The position numbers and the translations under genes were made by a program. Below are positions 16,771 to 23,925 of a stretch of DNA of 64,000 nt, in pieces. The notes under the pieces are model-generated. The model saw only the letters and a program-made list of their open reading frames with translations, was not told where the DNA came from and searched no databases. Numbering within the stretch: the stretch's first letter is position 1; each line of letters opens with the position of its first letter. The DNA is from Mycobacterium asiaticum DSM 44297 (lineage in GTDB: Bacteria > Actinomycetota > Actinomycetes > Mycobacteriales > Mycobacteriaceae), in assembly GCF_000613245.1 (NCBI RefSeq), contig NZ_HG964938.1, positions 778,965 to 842,964 on the forward strand, given 5' to 3'.

Positions 16771-17715
16771 TCATCGATCGGCAGGCAACAGAATCGTCTT
16801 GCCGGGTAGGCGACCGGCGTCGGACGCATCGTGCACGGCAGCGGTCTGCGCCAGTGGCCGATGGTCGGCAACGTCGATGTGCAGCTCCCCGGCGTCGACG
16901 CGGCGCACCAGTTCGGCCAGCTGCCCGGCGTCGCTGCGGACGAAGACGCGTTGCGCTCGCACCGCCCGCACGGGATCCTCCGTGCCGGACGCCATGGTGC
17001 CGACGTGGATGCCGCCATCGGCGACGACGCCGACCAAGGCGGCGGTTTCCTCCGCGCTGGTGCTCACCAGGTTGAGCACCACATCAAACGGCTGGCCGGC
17101 GACGGCAATCGGTGTTCGCGAGTAGTCGATGTGCTCGATGACCCGATCAGCGCCGTAGTCGCGTAGCCGGTCGGCGCTGCGGGCAGATGCCGTTGCGGTG
17201 ACGACCGCACCGGCTTGCTTGGCGAGTTGGACCGCATAACCGCCGACGGCTCCGCCGGCACCGTTGATCAGGATCTGTTGTCCTACCTTCAATTCGGCCA
17301 GCTCGAACAACGCCTGCCACGCCGTCAGCCCTACCGTCGGCAGTGCCGCGGAATCGGCCAGCGACACCGACCGCGGCGCGGCCGCCAATGCCTCCGCCGG
17401 TGCCAGCACGTACTCAGCGGCTGCGCCGTCAGCATCCAGTGGGAGCAACGCCACGACCGCGTCGCCGACGCTCCAGCCCGTCACGCCGTCACCGAGTTCA
17501 GCGATGGTGCCCGCGAAGTCGATACCGGGGATGTGCGGAAAGCTGATCGTGTACACCTCGGACAAATAGCCCCCGCGGATGCCCGCATCGACCGGGTTGA
17601 ACGATGTTCCGGCCACCTTGACCAGTACCTGCCCAGCGGATGGCGTCGGTCGCTGGATCTCGGTGTACTCGAGCACCTCACTACTGCCGTAACGGTGGTA
17701 CAGCACTGCCTTCAT
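16771..17715 (-). CDS. Zinc-independent quinone oxidoreductase (MDR family, NADP-dependent)
   Basis: 314-aa medium-chain reductase of the QOR/zeta-crystallin branch. The N-terminal GroES-like domain has SFNPVDAGIRGG and FPHIPGIDFAGTI; the nucleotide-binding Rossmann motif is INGAGGAVGGYAVQLAKQAG (about 148-167). No catalytic or structural zinc Cys cluster is present. Such enzymes reduce quinones or reactive enals with NADPH. Two adjacent ATGs follow GGGAGG; the second gives better spacing. The gene is divergent from a marR gene and three identical-type palindromes lie between them, so it is very probably repressed by that MarR protein. Confidence 0.88.
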   Translation of the reverse strand: MKAVLYHRYGSSEVLEYTEIQRPTPSAGQVLVKVAGTSFNPVDAGIRGGYLSEVYTISFPHIPGIDFAGTIAELGDGVTGWSVGDAVVALLPLDADGAAAEYVLAPAEALAAAPRSVSLADSAALPTVGLTAWQALFELAELKVGQQILINGAGGAVGGYAVQLAKQAGAVVTATASARSADRLRDYGADRVIEHIDYSRTPIAVAGQPFDVVLNLVSTSAEETAALVGVVADGGIHVGTMASGTEDPVRAVRAQRVFVRSDAGQLAELVRRVDAGELHIDVADHRPLAQTAAVHDASDAGRLPGKTILLPADR

Positions 17716-17731
17716 CATTCCTCCCATCTGA

Positions 17732-17749
17732 TGCTTCGAATTCGAAGCA
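17732..17749. promoter_or_regulatory. MarR operator O1
   Basis: TGCTTCGAATTCGAAGCA is a perfect 18-bp palindrome directly upstream of the ribosome-binding site of the quinone oxidoreductase gene. It shares the consensus TGCTTCGA-NN-TCGAAGCA with two further copies in the same intergenic region. Confidence 0.8.
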
Positions 17750-17766
17750 GTTACGCCAGGTGTAAC

Positions 17767-17786
17767 TTGCTTCGACATCGAAGCAA
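17767..17786. promoter_or_regulatory. MarR operator O2
   Basis: TTGCTTCGACATCGAAGCAA has 9-base perfect arms around a 2-base centre. It lies 36 bp (centre to centre) from O1 and 50 bp from O3, in the middle of the divergent promoter region. Confidence 0.8.
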
Positions 17787-17816
17787 TTCCTCCTGGAAGG
17801 TGTGAGGCTGATCACT

Positions 17817-17836
17817 TTGCTTCGAAATCGAAGCAT
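17817..17836. promoter_or_regulatory. MarR operator O3
   Basis: TTGCTTCGAAATCGAAGCAT carries the same 8-base arms. It ends 12 bp before the ATG of the marR gene, where a bound repressor would block the marR promoter, suggesting autoregulation. Confidence 0.8.
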
Positions 17837-17848
17837 TACGATGACGGG

Positions 17849-18331
17849 ATGGGCGACGCCCTCACACCAGCTCAGATGCATACGTACTTCGCCCTGACCG
17901 AAGCGGTCAGCCTGCTGCAGTACGCGGTGAACCAGCAGCTACAAGCCGACGGCGGCCTCAGCTACGTGCAGTTCGAGATCCTGGCGCAGCTCGACGACGC
18001 CGACGGGCAGCTCACCATGACCGACCTTGCCGACAAGGTCGTCTACAGCCGCAGTGGCCTGACTCATCAGGCCGGACTGTTGGAGAAGGCGGGACTGATC
18101 ACCCGCAATGCCAGCCCCCACGACCGGCGGGCCACCACAGTTGACATCACCGAGGCGGGCCGAGTCCGACTGGGCAAGGTTATGCCCGGGCACATCGAGG
18201 TCGTCCGCGAGCTGCTCTTCGATTCGCTCTCCGACCAGGACGTACGACTCCTCGGAGAAACCATGAGTCGCGTCCGCAATCACATGCGGGCCGGGCCGCC
18301 CCGCTCGGCCGTCAGCCGGCGACGCGGTTAA
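17849..18331 (+). CDS. MarR-family transcriptional regulator
   Basis: 160-aa winged helix-turn-helix protein. The N-terminal dimerisation helix (MHTYFALTEAVSLLQYAVNQQL) is followed by the HTH LTMTDLADKVVYSRSGLTHQAGLLEKAGLI (about 52-82) and the wing with the family signature ASPHDRRATTVDITEAG (DxR, about 88-104). It is divergent from the quinone oxidoreductase gene with three palindromic operators between them. MarR repressors of this arrangement usually respond to phenolic or oxidative ligands; here a quinone-type inducer is plausible but inferred. Confidence 0.9.
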   Translation: MGDALTPAQMHTYFALTEAVSLLQYAVNQQLQADGGLSYVQFEILAQLDDADGQLTMTDLADKVVYSRSGLTHQAGLLEKAGLITRNASPHDRRATTVDITEAGRVRLGKVMPGHIEVVRELLFDSLSDQDVRLLGETMSRVRNHMRAGPPRSAVSRRRG

Positions 18332-18341
18332 ACCCTTGCGT

Positions 18342-18359
18342 CCACTACGGCCGTAGTGG
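18342..18359. promoter_or_regulatory. TetR operator, upstream copy
   Basis: CCACTACGGCCGTAGTGG is a perfect 18-bp palindrome 14 bp upstream of the membrane-protein ATG. A second, weaker copy with the same CACTAC-N4-GTAGT pattern follows 38 bp downstream (centre to centre). Confidence 0.75.
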
Positions 18360-18372
18360 TACCGTCAGCGCC

Positions 18373-18834
18373 ATGACAACCACTACTGGTGTAGTACACC
18401 AACCAAAGAACCGCTCCCTATGGAGCTCGTACCGTCGGCATGGCTATTTCTTCCGAGAAGTTGCGATGCTGACCATCTCGCTGGGCGTCGCCATGCACGT
18501 CTACCGGGTGATCTTCGGTGACGCCCTCACGCTGCAGCACGTGATGAACGTGACCAACGACCGGATCCTGCTGGTCCCGATGACCTACGCGGGCATCACG
18601 GGAATCCTGGTGTGGCGGCGCGTCCAGTTCGCCAACAAGCGGCACCGGGCGCTGTTCACCGGATCCGTGGTCTACATCGCGGGCAGTGTGCCGCTACACG
18701 TTTACTGTTCCTACATCGTCATGGACACGACGATCGTCACCTGGTTCCCGATGTGGTTCAGCTACTTGCTGCTGATCGCGGTCTACCCGGTGTTCCTGAC
18801 GATGTTCTGGCGGCTGCGCTACAAAGACTCCTAG
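18373..18834 (+). CDS. Small membrane protein, target gene of the downstream TetR
   Basis: 153-aa protein with four hydrophobic segments (around AMLTISLGVAMHVYRVIF, ILLVPMTYAGITGILVW, ALFTGSVVYIAGSVPLHVY and WFPMWFSYLLLIAVYPVF) and a basic cytoplasmic end. I do not recognise a transporter family. It is followed after 10 bp by a TetR regulator and preceded by a palindromic operator, with a second operator copy overlapping codons 3-9. Conserved actinobacterial membrane proteins with adjacent TetR are often stress- or drug-responsive; the function here is unknown. Confidence 0.75.
   Translation: MTTTTGVVHQPKNRSLWSSYRRHGYFFREVAMLTISLGVAMHVYRVIFGDALTLQHVMNVTNDRILLVPMTYAGITGILVWRRVQFANKRHRALFTGSVVYIAGSVPLHVYCSYIVMDTTIVTWFPMWFSYLLLIAVYPVFLTMFWRLRYKDS
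18380..18397. promoter_or_regulatory. TetR operator, second copy inside the coding start
   Basis: CCACTACTGGTGTAGTAC has 5 of 7 arm positions paired and the same spacing as the perfect copy at 18342. It overlaps the first codons of the membrane-protein gene, so it constrains both protein and DNA sequence. Confidence 0.55.
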
Positions 18835-18844
18835 AAAGAAACAC

Positions 18845-19411
18845 GTGCCCCCGAATCCCGAACGCCGCGTTCAGATCCTCGACACCGCAATCGGCATCCT
18901 CGCCGACGAAGGGGTCGGGGGTCTGACGCATCGCCATGTCGACGATCTGGCGCGCCTGCCCGCCGGCACCACGTCAAACTACTTCCGCACCCGCCAGGCC
19001 CTCCTGGAGGCTACCGCTGCGCGCACCGTCGAATTGCATTGGCAGCGAGTCGAATTCGTGCGAGCCGCGGTCGGTTCACTCGCCCGCGACGGCGTCAAGG
19101 CGCTGATGACACGCATGCTGGCCGAGCCCGACGAGCAGATGCGGCGCTACACTCTGGCTCGCTTTGAGCTGTTCATGGAGGGCACGCGGCGGCCCGAATT
19201 GCAGCCGTATCTGGCGCAATTGCAGGCCGCCGCCGTCAAGTCCGCCACGCTGATCTTCCAGGCGGCGGGGTTCGAGCCGACCACCGAGCAGATGGAGGAG
19301 CTGAGCCGGCTGCTCAACGGCTATATGTTCAGCAAGCTGACCATCCCGAACCCGGACGAGGACCCGGCCGGGCTCGTCGACCGGCTGTTGCGCACCTACT
19401 TCGACAATTAG
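18845..19411 (+). CDS. TetR/AcrR-family transcriptional regulator
   Basis: 188-aa protein. The N-terminal HTH reads RRVQILDTAIGILADEGVGG followed by LTHRHVDDLARLPAGTTSNYFRTRQALLEA, with recognition helix GTTSNYF at about 42-48. The C-terminal part is an all-helical ligand-binding and dimerisation domain. The start is a GTG with AGAAAGAAA upstream. It is the second gene of an operon with a small membrane protein, and the palindromes at 18342 and 18380 are its likely autoregulatory operators. Its stop overlaps that of the convergent leuA. Confidence 0.88.
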   Translation: MPPNPERRVQILDTAIGILADEGVGGLTHRHVDDLARLPAGTTSNYFRTRQALLEATAARTVELHWQRVEFVRAAVGSLARDGVKALMTRMLAEPDEQMRRYTLARFELFMEGTRRPELQPYLAQLQAAAVKSATLIFQAAGFEPTTEQMEELSRLLNGYMFSKLTIPNPDEDPAGLVDRLLRTYFDN

Positions 19412-21210
19412 CGGGACGCCCGATTGACCGCCGACACCACGGCCCGCAACGACGCAGTGGTGATCGACGGCGCGATGCCGACGCCCCACACGGTCCTTCC
19501 GGATACCGAGGCCTCTACATACGCAGCGGCCTGCGCATCGTCACCGGCGCTCATCGCGTGCTCGGAGTAATCGAGCACGGCCACGTCGAACCCGACGGTG
19601 CCCAGCGCGTGGACGAAAGCGGCGAGCGGGCCGTTGCCGGCACCGCTGATCTCGGTGTCCACGCCGTCGATCTTGACGGTGGCTGAGATGGTGGTGGTTC
19701 CGGAGTCCTCTTCGGACGCGTCCACCCGCTGCTTGATCCGTTCCAGGGGCCGCACCGGGGCCAGGTACTCCTCGGAGAACGCCTCCCACATTTCCTTCGG
19801 CGACACCTCGCCGCCCTCACCGTCGGCCATCTTTTGAATGACCTGCGAGAACTCGATCTGCAGCCGGCGCGGGAGGGCCAGGCCGTGGTCGGCCTTCATG
19901 ATGTAGGCCACCCCGCCCTTGCCGGACTGCGAGTTGACCCGGATCACCGCTTCGTAGGTGCGGCCGACGTCCTTGGGATCGATCGGCAGGTACGGCACCT
20001 GCCAGAGCATGTCGTCGACGTCGGTGTCGGCGGCGTCGGCGTCGAACTTCATCGCGTCCAGGCCCTTGTTGATGGCGTCTTGATGGCTACCGGAGAACGC
20101 GGTGTACACCAGGTCGCCGCCGTAGGGGTGGCGTTCGTGGACCGGCAGCTGGTTGCAGTACTCCACCGTGCGCCGGATCTCGTCGATGTTGGAGAAGTCG
20201 ATCTGCGGGTCGACGCCGCGAGAGAACAGGTTGAGCCCCAGCGTGACCAGGCAGACGTTGCCGGTGCGCTCGCCGTTGCCGAACAGGCAACCCTCGATCC
20301 GGTCGGCCCCGGCCTGATAGCCCAATTCGGCTGCGGCAACGGCAGTTCCGCGGTCGTTGTGCGGGTGCAGGCTCAGGATGACCGACTCCCGGTTGGCCAG
20401 ATTGCGACTCATCCACTCGATCGAGTCGGCGTAGACGTTGGGTGTGGCCATCTCCACGGTGGCGGGCAGGTTGAAGATGATCGGGTTGTCCGGCGTCGGC
20501 TGAATGATCTCGCCGACGGCGTCGCAGACCTGCTTGGCGTACGCCAGTTCGGTCCCGGTGTAGGACTCCGGTGAGTACTCGAACCGCCACCGGGTGCCCG
20601 GGTATTTCGCCGCCTCCTCGACGCACTTACGCGCACCGTCGGTCGCGATGGCCTGCACCGCGTCCCGATCGGCGCGGAACACCACGCGGCGCTGCAGGAT
20701 CGAGGTCGAGTTGTAGAAGTGCACGATCACGTTCGCGGCGCCCTCGCACGCCTCAAAGGTGCGCTCGATCAGCTCGGGGCGGCACTGGGTGAGTACCTGG
20801 ATGGTGACGTCGTCGGGGATGGCGCCGTCGGTGATGATGTCGCGGACGAAGTCGAAGTCGGTCTGGCTGGCCGAGGGGAATCCGACCTCGATCTCCTTGT
20901 AGCCCATCCGGACCAGCAGATCGAACATACGCCGCTTGCGAGCCGGGCTCATCGGGTCGATCAGCGCCTGGTTGCCGTCGCGCAGGTCCACCGCGCACCA
21001 CAGCGGTGCGTGCTCGATGACTCGATCGGGCCAGGTACGGTCGGCAACCCGGATGGGCTCGACTTCTTCGGCGAACGGACGGTAGCGATTGACCGGCATG
21101 GACGAGCCGCGTTGTGGATTCCACACCGGCTGGCCGGGCCGCGGGGCGCCGGCGGGTGTGCTGATGGTGCGCGTCGAGACGTAGACGTCGGGTGAATCGG
21201 AATTAGTCAC
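19408..21210 (-). CDS. leuA: 2-isopropylmalate synthase
   Basis: 600-aa enzyme condensing acetyl-CoA with 2-oxoisovalerate, the first committed step of leucine synthesis. The GTG start gives VTNSDSPDVYVS. The TIM-barrel has DLRDGNQALIDP (metal and catalytic Arg-Asp, about 80-91), SLHPHNDRGTA (metal-binding His-x-His) and GCLFGNGERTGN. The C-terminal LeuA regulatory domain binds leucine for feedback inhibition. The 19-residue tandem repeat (57-bp VNTR) that M. tuberculosis carries after AAYVEASV is absent; the sequence continues directly into SGRTVWGVG. A Leu-rich leader peptide and stem-loop lie upstream, pointing to attenuation control. Confidence 0.95.
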   Translation of the reverse strand: MTNSDSPDVYVSTRTISTPAGAPRPGQPVWNPQRGSSMPVNRYRPFAEEVEPIRVADRTWPDRVIEHAPLWCAVDLRDGNQALIDPMSPARKRRMFDLLVRMGYKEIEVGFPSASQTDFDFVRDIITDGAIPDDVTIQVLTQCRPELIERTFEACEGAANVIVHFYNSTSILQRRVVFRADRDAVQAIATDGARKCVEEAAKYPGTRWRFEYSPESYTGTELAYAKQVCDAVGEIIQPTPDNPIIFNLPATVEMATPNVYADSIEWMSRNLANRESVILSLHPHNDRGTAVAAAELGYQAGADRIEGCLFGNGERTGNVCLVTLGLNLFSRGVDPQIDFSNIDEIRRTVEYCNQLPVHERHPYGGDLVYTAFSGSHQDAINKGLDAMKFDADAADTDVDDMLWQVPYLPIDPKDVGRTYEAVIRVNSQSGKGGVAYIMKADHGLALPRRLQIEFSQVIQKMADGEGGEVSPKEMWEAFSEEYLAPVRPLERIKQRVDASEEDSGTTTISATVKIDGVDTEISGAGNGPLAAFVHALGTVGFDVAVLDYSEHAMSAGDDAQAAAYVEASVSGRTVWGVGIAPSITTASLRAVVSAVNRASR

Positions 21211-21265
21211 GGTTTGTGCTCCAGGGATTTGAGTGAGGAACCTAGAGACCGGCGCATCGCGAACT

Positions 21266-21305
21266 CCCGCGACGGGAAGCCGGTCTGGATCAGACCCCGT
21301 CGCGG
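21266..21305 (-). promoter_or_regulatory. leuA leader stem-loop (attenuation element)
   Basis: In the leuA leader, CCGCGACGGG (21305-21296, minus strand) pairs with CCCGTCGCGG (21276-21267), a perfect 10-bp stem. An alternative inner stem GGTCTG/CAGACC (21282-21296) overlaps it by one base. The structure begins inside the leader peptide, so ribosome position on the Leu codons would decide which stem forms. Confidence 0.6.
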
Positions 21306-21340
21306 CGTCCGAGGAGGAGCACCCGCTGCACGTTGTGCAC
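21290..21340 (-). CDS. leuL: leuA leader peptide
   Basis: A 16-codon frame GTG...TGA encodes VHNVQRVLLLGRRDGV with three consecutive CTC leucine codons, 80 bp upstream of leuA. Leader peptides rich in Leu are predicted before leuA in several actinobacteria. The ribosome-binding site is weak; a -10-like TAGAGT overlaps the start, so translation may begin leaderless or at one of the internal GTG codons. Ribosome stalling at the CTC run would act on the overlapping stem-loop. Confidence 0.6.
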   Translation of the reverse strand: MHNVQRVLLLGRRDGV

Positions 21341-21471
21341 TCTACCAAAACGCCACCTCTCGCCGCCGCACGTCTGGCCTACCGATGGATTCGGTCACAT
21401 TCGCCTACCGGAAGCCCACGTTCGGCGCCACTACCTGATCGGCGTCGGATAAATGGGGATGCGGCGACACG

Positions 21472-21477
21472 TATCCT
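21472..21477 (+). promoter_or_regulatory. Possible -10 element of the ask-asd operon
   Basis: TATCCT matches TANNNT and lies 47 bp before the ask GTG. It is the best -10 candidate in the 313-bp space between leuA and ask. The rest of that space holds the leuA leader; I see no riboswitch for lysine. Confidence 0.35.
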
Positions 21478-21523
21478 GTTGTGGACTTAAACCCAGTAGC
21501 CCTCGTAAAGAACAGGGAAATCA

Positions 21524-22789
21524 GTGGCGCTCGTCGTGCAGAAATACGGCGGATCCTCGGTGTCCGACGCCGACCGGATTCGCCGTGTGGCCGAGCGGAT
21601 CGTCGAGACCAAGAAGCAGGGGAACGACGTCGTCGTTGTGGTTTCCGCGATGGGCGACACCACCGATGACCTGCTGGATCTGGCTCAACAGGTCTGCCCC
21701 GTCCCGCCGCCGCGGGAACTGGACATGCTGCTCACCGCCGGTGAGCGGATCTCCAACGCGCTGGTCGCGATGGCGATCGAGTCGCTGGGCGCGCACGCCC
21801 GGTCGTTCACCGGTTCGCAGGCGGGCGTCATCACCACCGGCACCCACGGCAACGCGAAGATCATCGACGTCACCCCGAGCCGCGTGCAGGCCGCGCTCGA
21901 CGAGGGGCGGATCGTGCTGGTCGCCGGCTTCCAGGGCGTCAGCCAGGACACCCGCGACGTCACCACGCTGGGCCGCGGTGGCTCGGACACGACGGCGGTC
22001 GCGCTGGCCGCGGCGCTCAACGCCGATGTGTGCGAGATCTACACCGACGTGGACGGCATCTTCAGCGCCGACCCGAGGATCGTGCGCAACGCCCGCAAGC
22101 TGGAGACGGTCACCTTCGAAGAGATGCTGGAGTTGGCGGCCTGCGGCGCCAAGGTGCTGATGCTGCGCTGTGTCGAATATGCCCGGCGCTACGACCTTCC
22201 GGTGCACGTCCGGTCGTCGTACTCGGACCGTCCGGGCACCGTCGTTGTCGGATCGATCAAGGACATACCCATGGAAAGCCCCCTTCTGACCGGCGTCGCA
22301 CACGACCGCAGCGAGGCCAAGGTGACCATCGTCGGCATCCCCGACATTCCGGGGTACGCCGCACGGGTGTTCCGGGCCGTCGCAGAGGCCGACGTGAACA
22401 TCGACATGGTGCTGCAGAACGTCTCCAAGGTCGAGGACGGCAAGACCGACATCACCTTCACCTGCTCGCGCGACAGCGGGCCCACCGCGGTGGCGAAGCT
22501 GGACTCGCTCAAGGACGAGATCGGCTTCACCCAGCTGCTCTACGACGACCACATCGGCAAGGTTTCGCTGATCGGGGCCGGCATGCGCAGCCACCCCGGC
22601 GTCACGGCAACGTTCTGCGAGGCGCTGGCGGCGGTCGGCGTCAACATCGAGCTGATCTCGACCTCGGAAATCCGCATTTCCGTGCTCTGCCGGGACACCG
22701 AACTAGATAAGGCCGTTGTTGCGTTGCATGAGGCGTTCGGTCTTGGCGGCGACGAGGAGGCAACGGTGTATGCAGGGACGGGCCGGTAG
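21524..22789 (+). CDS. ask: Aspartokinase
   Basis: 421-aa aspartate kinase (Rv3709c-like), phosphorylating aspartate at the head of the lysine, diaminopimelate, methionine and threonine pathways. The GTG start precedes ALVVQKYGGSSV, the conserved kinase motif. Substrate and ATP segments GGSDTTAVALAAAL and EIYTDVDGIFSADPRI follow. Two C-terminal ACT domains (about 265-335 and 345-415) mediate feedback inhibition. An in-frame ATG with AAGGA upstream at codon 250 should yield the regulatory beta subunit, as in Corynebacterium and Mycobacterium. The asd start codon follows the stop directly. Confidence 0.95.
   Translation: MALVVQKYGGSSVSDADRIRRVAERIVETKKQGNDVVVVVSAMGDTTDDLLDLAQQVCPVPPPRELDMLLTAGERISNALVAMAIESLGAHARSFTGSQAGVITTGTHGNAKIIDVTPSRVQAALDEGRIVLVAGFQGVSQDTRDVTTLGRGGSDTTAVALAAALNADVCEIYTDVDGIFSADPRIVRNARKLETVTFEEMLELAACGAKVLMLRCVEYARRYDLPVHVRSSYSDRPGTVVVGSIKDIPMESPLLTGVAHDRSEAKVTIVGIPDIPGYAARVFRAVAEADVNIDMVLQNVSKVEDGKTDITFTCSRDSGPTAVAKLDSLKDEIGFTQLLYDDHIGKVSLIGAGMRSHPGVTATFCEALAAVGVNIELISTSEIRISVLCRDTELDKAVVALHEAFGLGGDEEATVYAGTGR
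22271..22789 (+). other. Internal start producing the aspartokinase beta subunit
   Basis: An in-frame ATG (MESPLLTGVAHDRSEAKV) with AAGGA about 8 bases upstream would give a 172-aa protein consisting of the two ACT domains. Actinobacterial aspartokinases are alpha2-beta2 with the beta subunit made from such an internal start at the same place. Expression here is inferred. Confidence 0.6.
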
Positions 22790-23824
22790 ATGGTTGCCAT
22801 AGGGGTGGTCGGGGCTACCGGCCAGGTGGGCCAGGTGATGCGGACCCTGCTCGACGAGCGCGACTTCCCAGCCGACTCGGTACGGTTCTTCGCCTCGGCC
22901 CGGTCGCAAGGCCGCAAGCTGGCCTTCCGTGGCCAGGAGATCGAGGTCGAGGACGCCGAGACGGCCGACCCGACCGGGCTGGACATTGCGCTGTTCTCCG
23001 CCGGTGCCACCATGTCCCGGGTGCAGGCGCCAAGGTTCGCCGCGGCCGGGGCCACGGTGATCGACAACTCGTCGGCCTGGCGTAAGGACCCCGACGTGCC
23101 GCTGGTGGTGTCCGAGGTCAACTTTGAGCGGGACGCACACAATCGCCCCAAAGGCATCATCGCCAACCCGAACTGCACCACGATGGCCGCGATGCCGGTG
23201 CTCAAGGTGCTGCACGACGAAGCGCAACTGGTGCGGCTGGTCGCGTCGACGTATCAGGCGGTGTCCGGCAGCGGATTGGCCGGGGTCGAGGAACTGGTGA
23301 CCCAGGCCCGCGCGGTCCTGGACGGCGCCGAGGGGCTGGTGCACGACGGGCGCGCGGTCGAGTTCCCGGCGCCGCGCAAGTACGTCGCGCCGATCGCTTT
23401 CAACGTGGTCGCGCTGGCCGGTTCGCTGGTCGACGACGGCTCGGGCGAGACCGACGAGGACCAGAAGCTGCGTTCGGAGAGCCGCAAGATCCTGGGCATC
23501 CCCGATCTGCTCGTCAGCGGCACATGTGTGCGGGTTCCGGTGTTCACCGGGCACTCCCTGTCGATCAACGCCGAGTTCGCCCGGCCGATCTCGCCGGAGC
23601 GGGCCCGGGAGCTGCTCGACGGTGCACCGGGCGTGAAGCTGGTCGACGTACCCACCCCGCTGGCCGCCGCCGGGGTGGACGAATCCCTGGTCGGACGCAT
23701 CCGGCAGGACCCGGGCGTGCCCGATGGCCGGGGCCTGGCGTTGTTCGTCTCGGGCGACAACCTGCGCAAGGGCGCTGCGCTGAACACCATTCAGATCGCC
23801 GAATTGCTCGCCGCGCAGGCGTAA
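22790..23824 (+). CDS. asd: Aspartate-semialdehyde dehydrogenase
   Basis: 344-aa enzyme (Rv3708c-like) reducing aspartyl phosphate to the semialdehyde with NADPH. The N-terminal GVVGATGQVGQVM is the dinucleotide-binding motif, IANPNCTTMA carries the catalytic Cys (about 129), and GHSLSINAEF contains the catalytic His. The ATG abuts the ask stop with no gap, so translation is coupled. It supplies diaminopimelate for the cell wall and the methionine and threonine branches. Confidence 0.95.
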   Translation: MVAIGVVGATGQVGQVMRTLLDERDFPADSVRFFASARSQGRKLAFRGQEIEVEDAETADPTGLDIALFSAGATMSRVQAPRFAAAGATVIDNSSAWRKDPDVPLVVSEVNFERDAHNRPKGIIANPNCTTMAAMPVLKVLHDEAQLVRLVASTYQAVSGSGLAGVEELVTQARAVLDGAEGLVHDGRAVEFPAPRKYVAPIAFNVVALAGSLVDDGSGETDEDQKLRSESRKILGIPDLLVSGTCVRVPVFTGHSLSINAEFARPISPERARELLDGAPGVKLVDVPTPLAAAGVDESLVGRIRQDPGVPDGRGLALFVSGDNLRKGAALNTIQIAELLAAQA

Positions 23825-23925
23825 CAAACGTTCACGCGCTGTCCCAGCAAAAAGCAAATCTGCCGCCTATCCCTGTCATACAGTTGTTGACGGTCGCGTC
23901 ACGACACGCTTAGGGGGTTGGGGTA

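Noticed and set aside
21211..21523. Lysine riboswitch or T-box before ask or leuA
   Set aside because: No conserved T-box or L-box core is seen; the Leu-rich leader explains the leuA side and the ask side shows only a -10 candidate.
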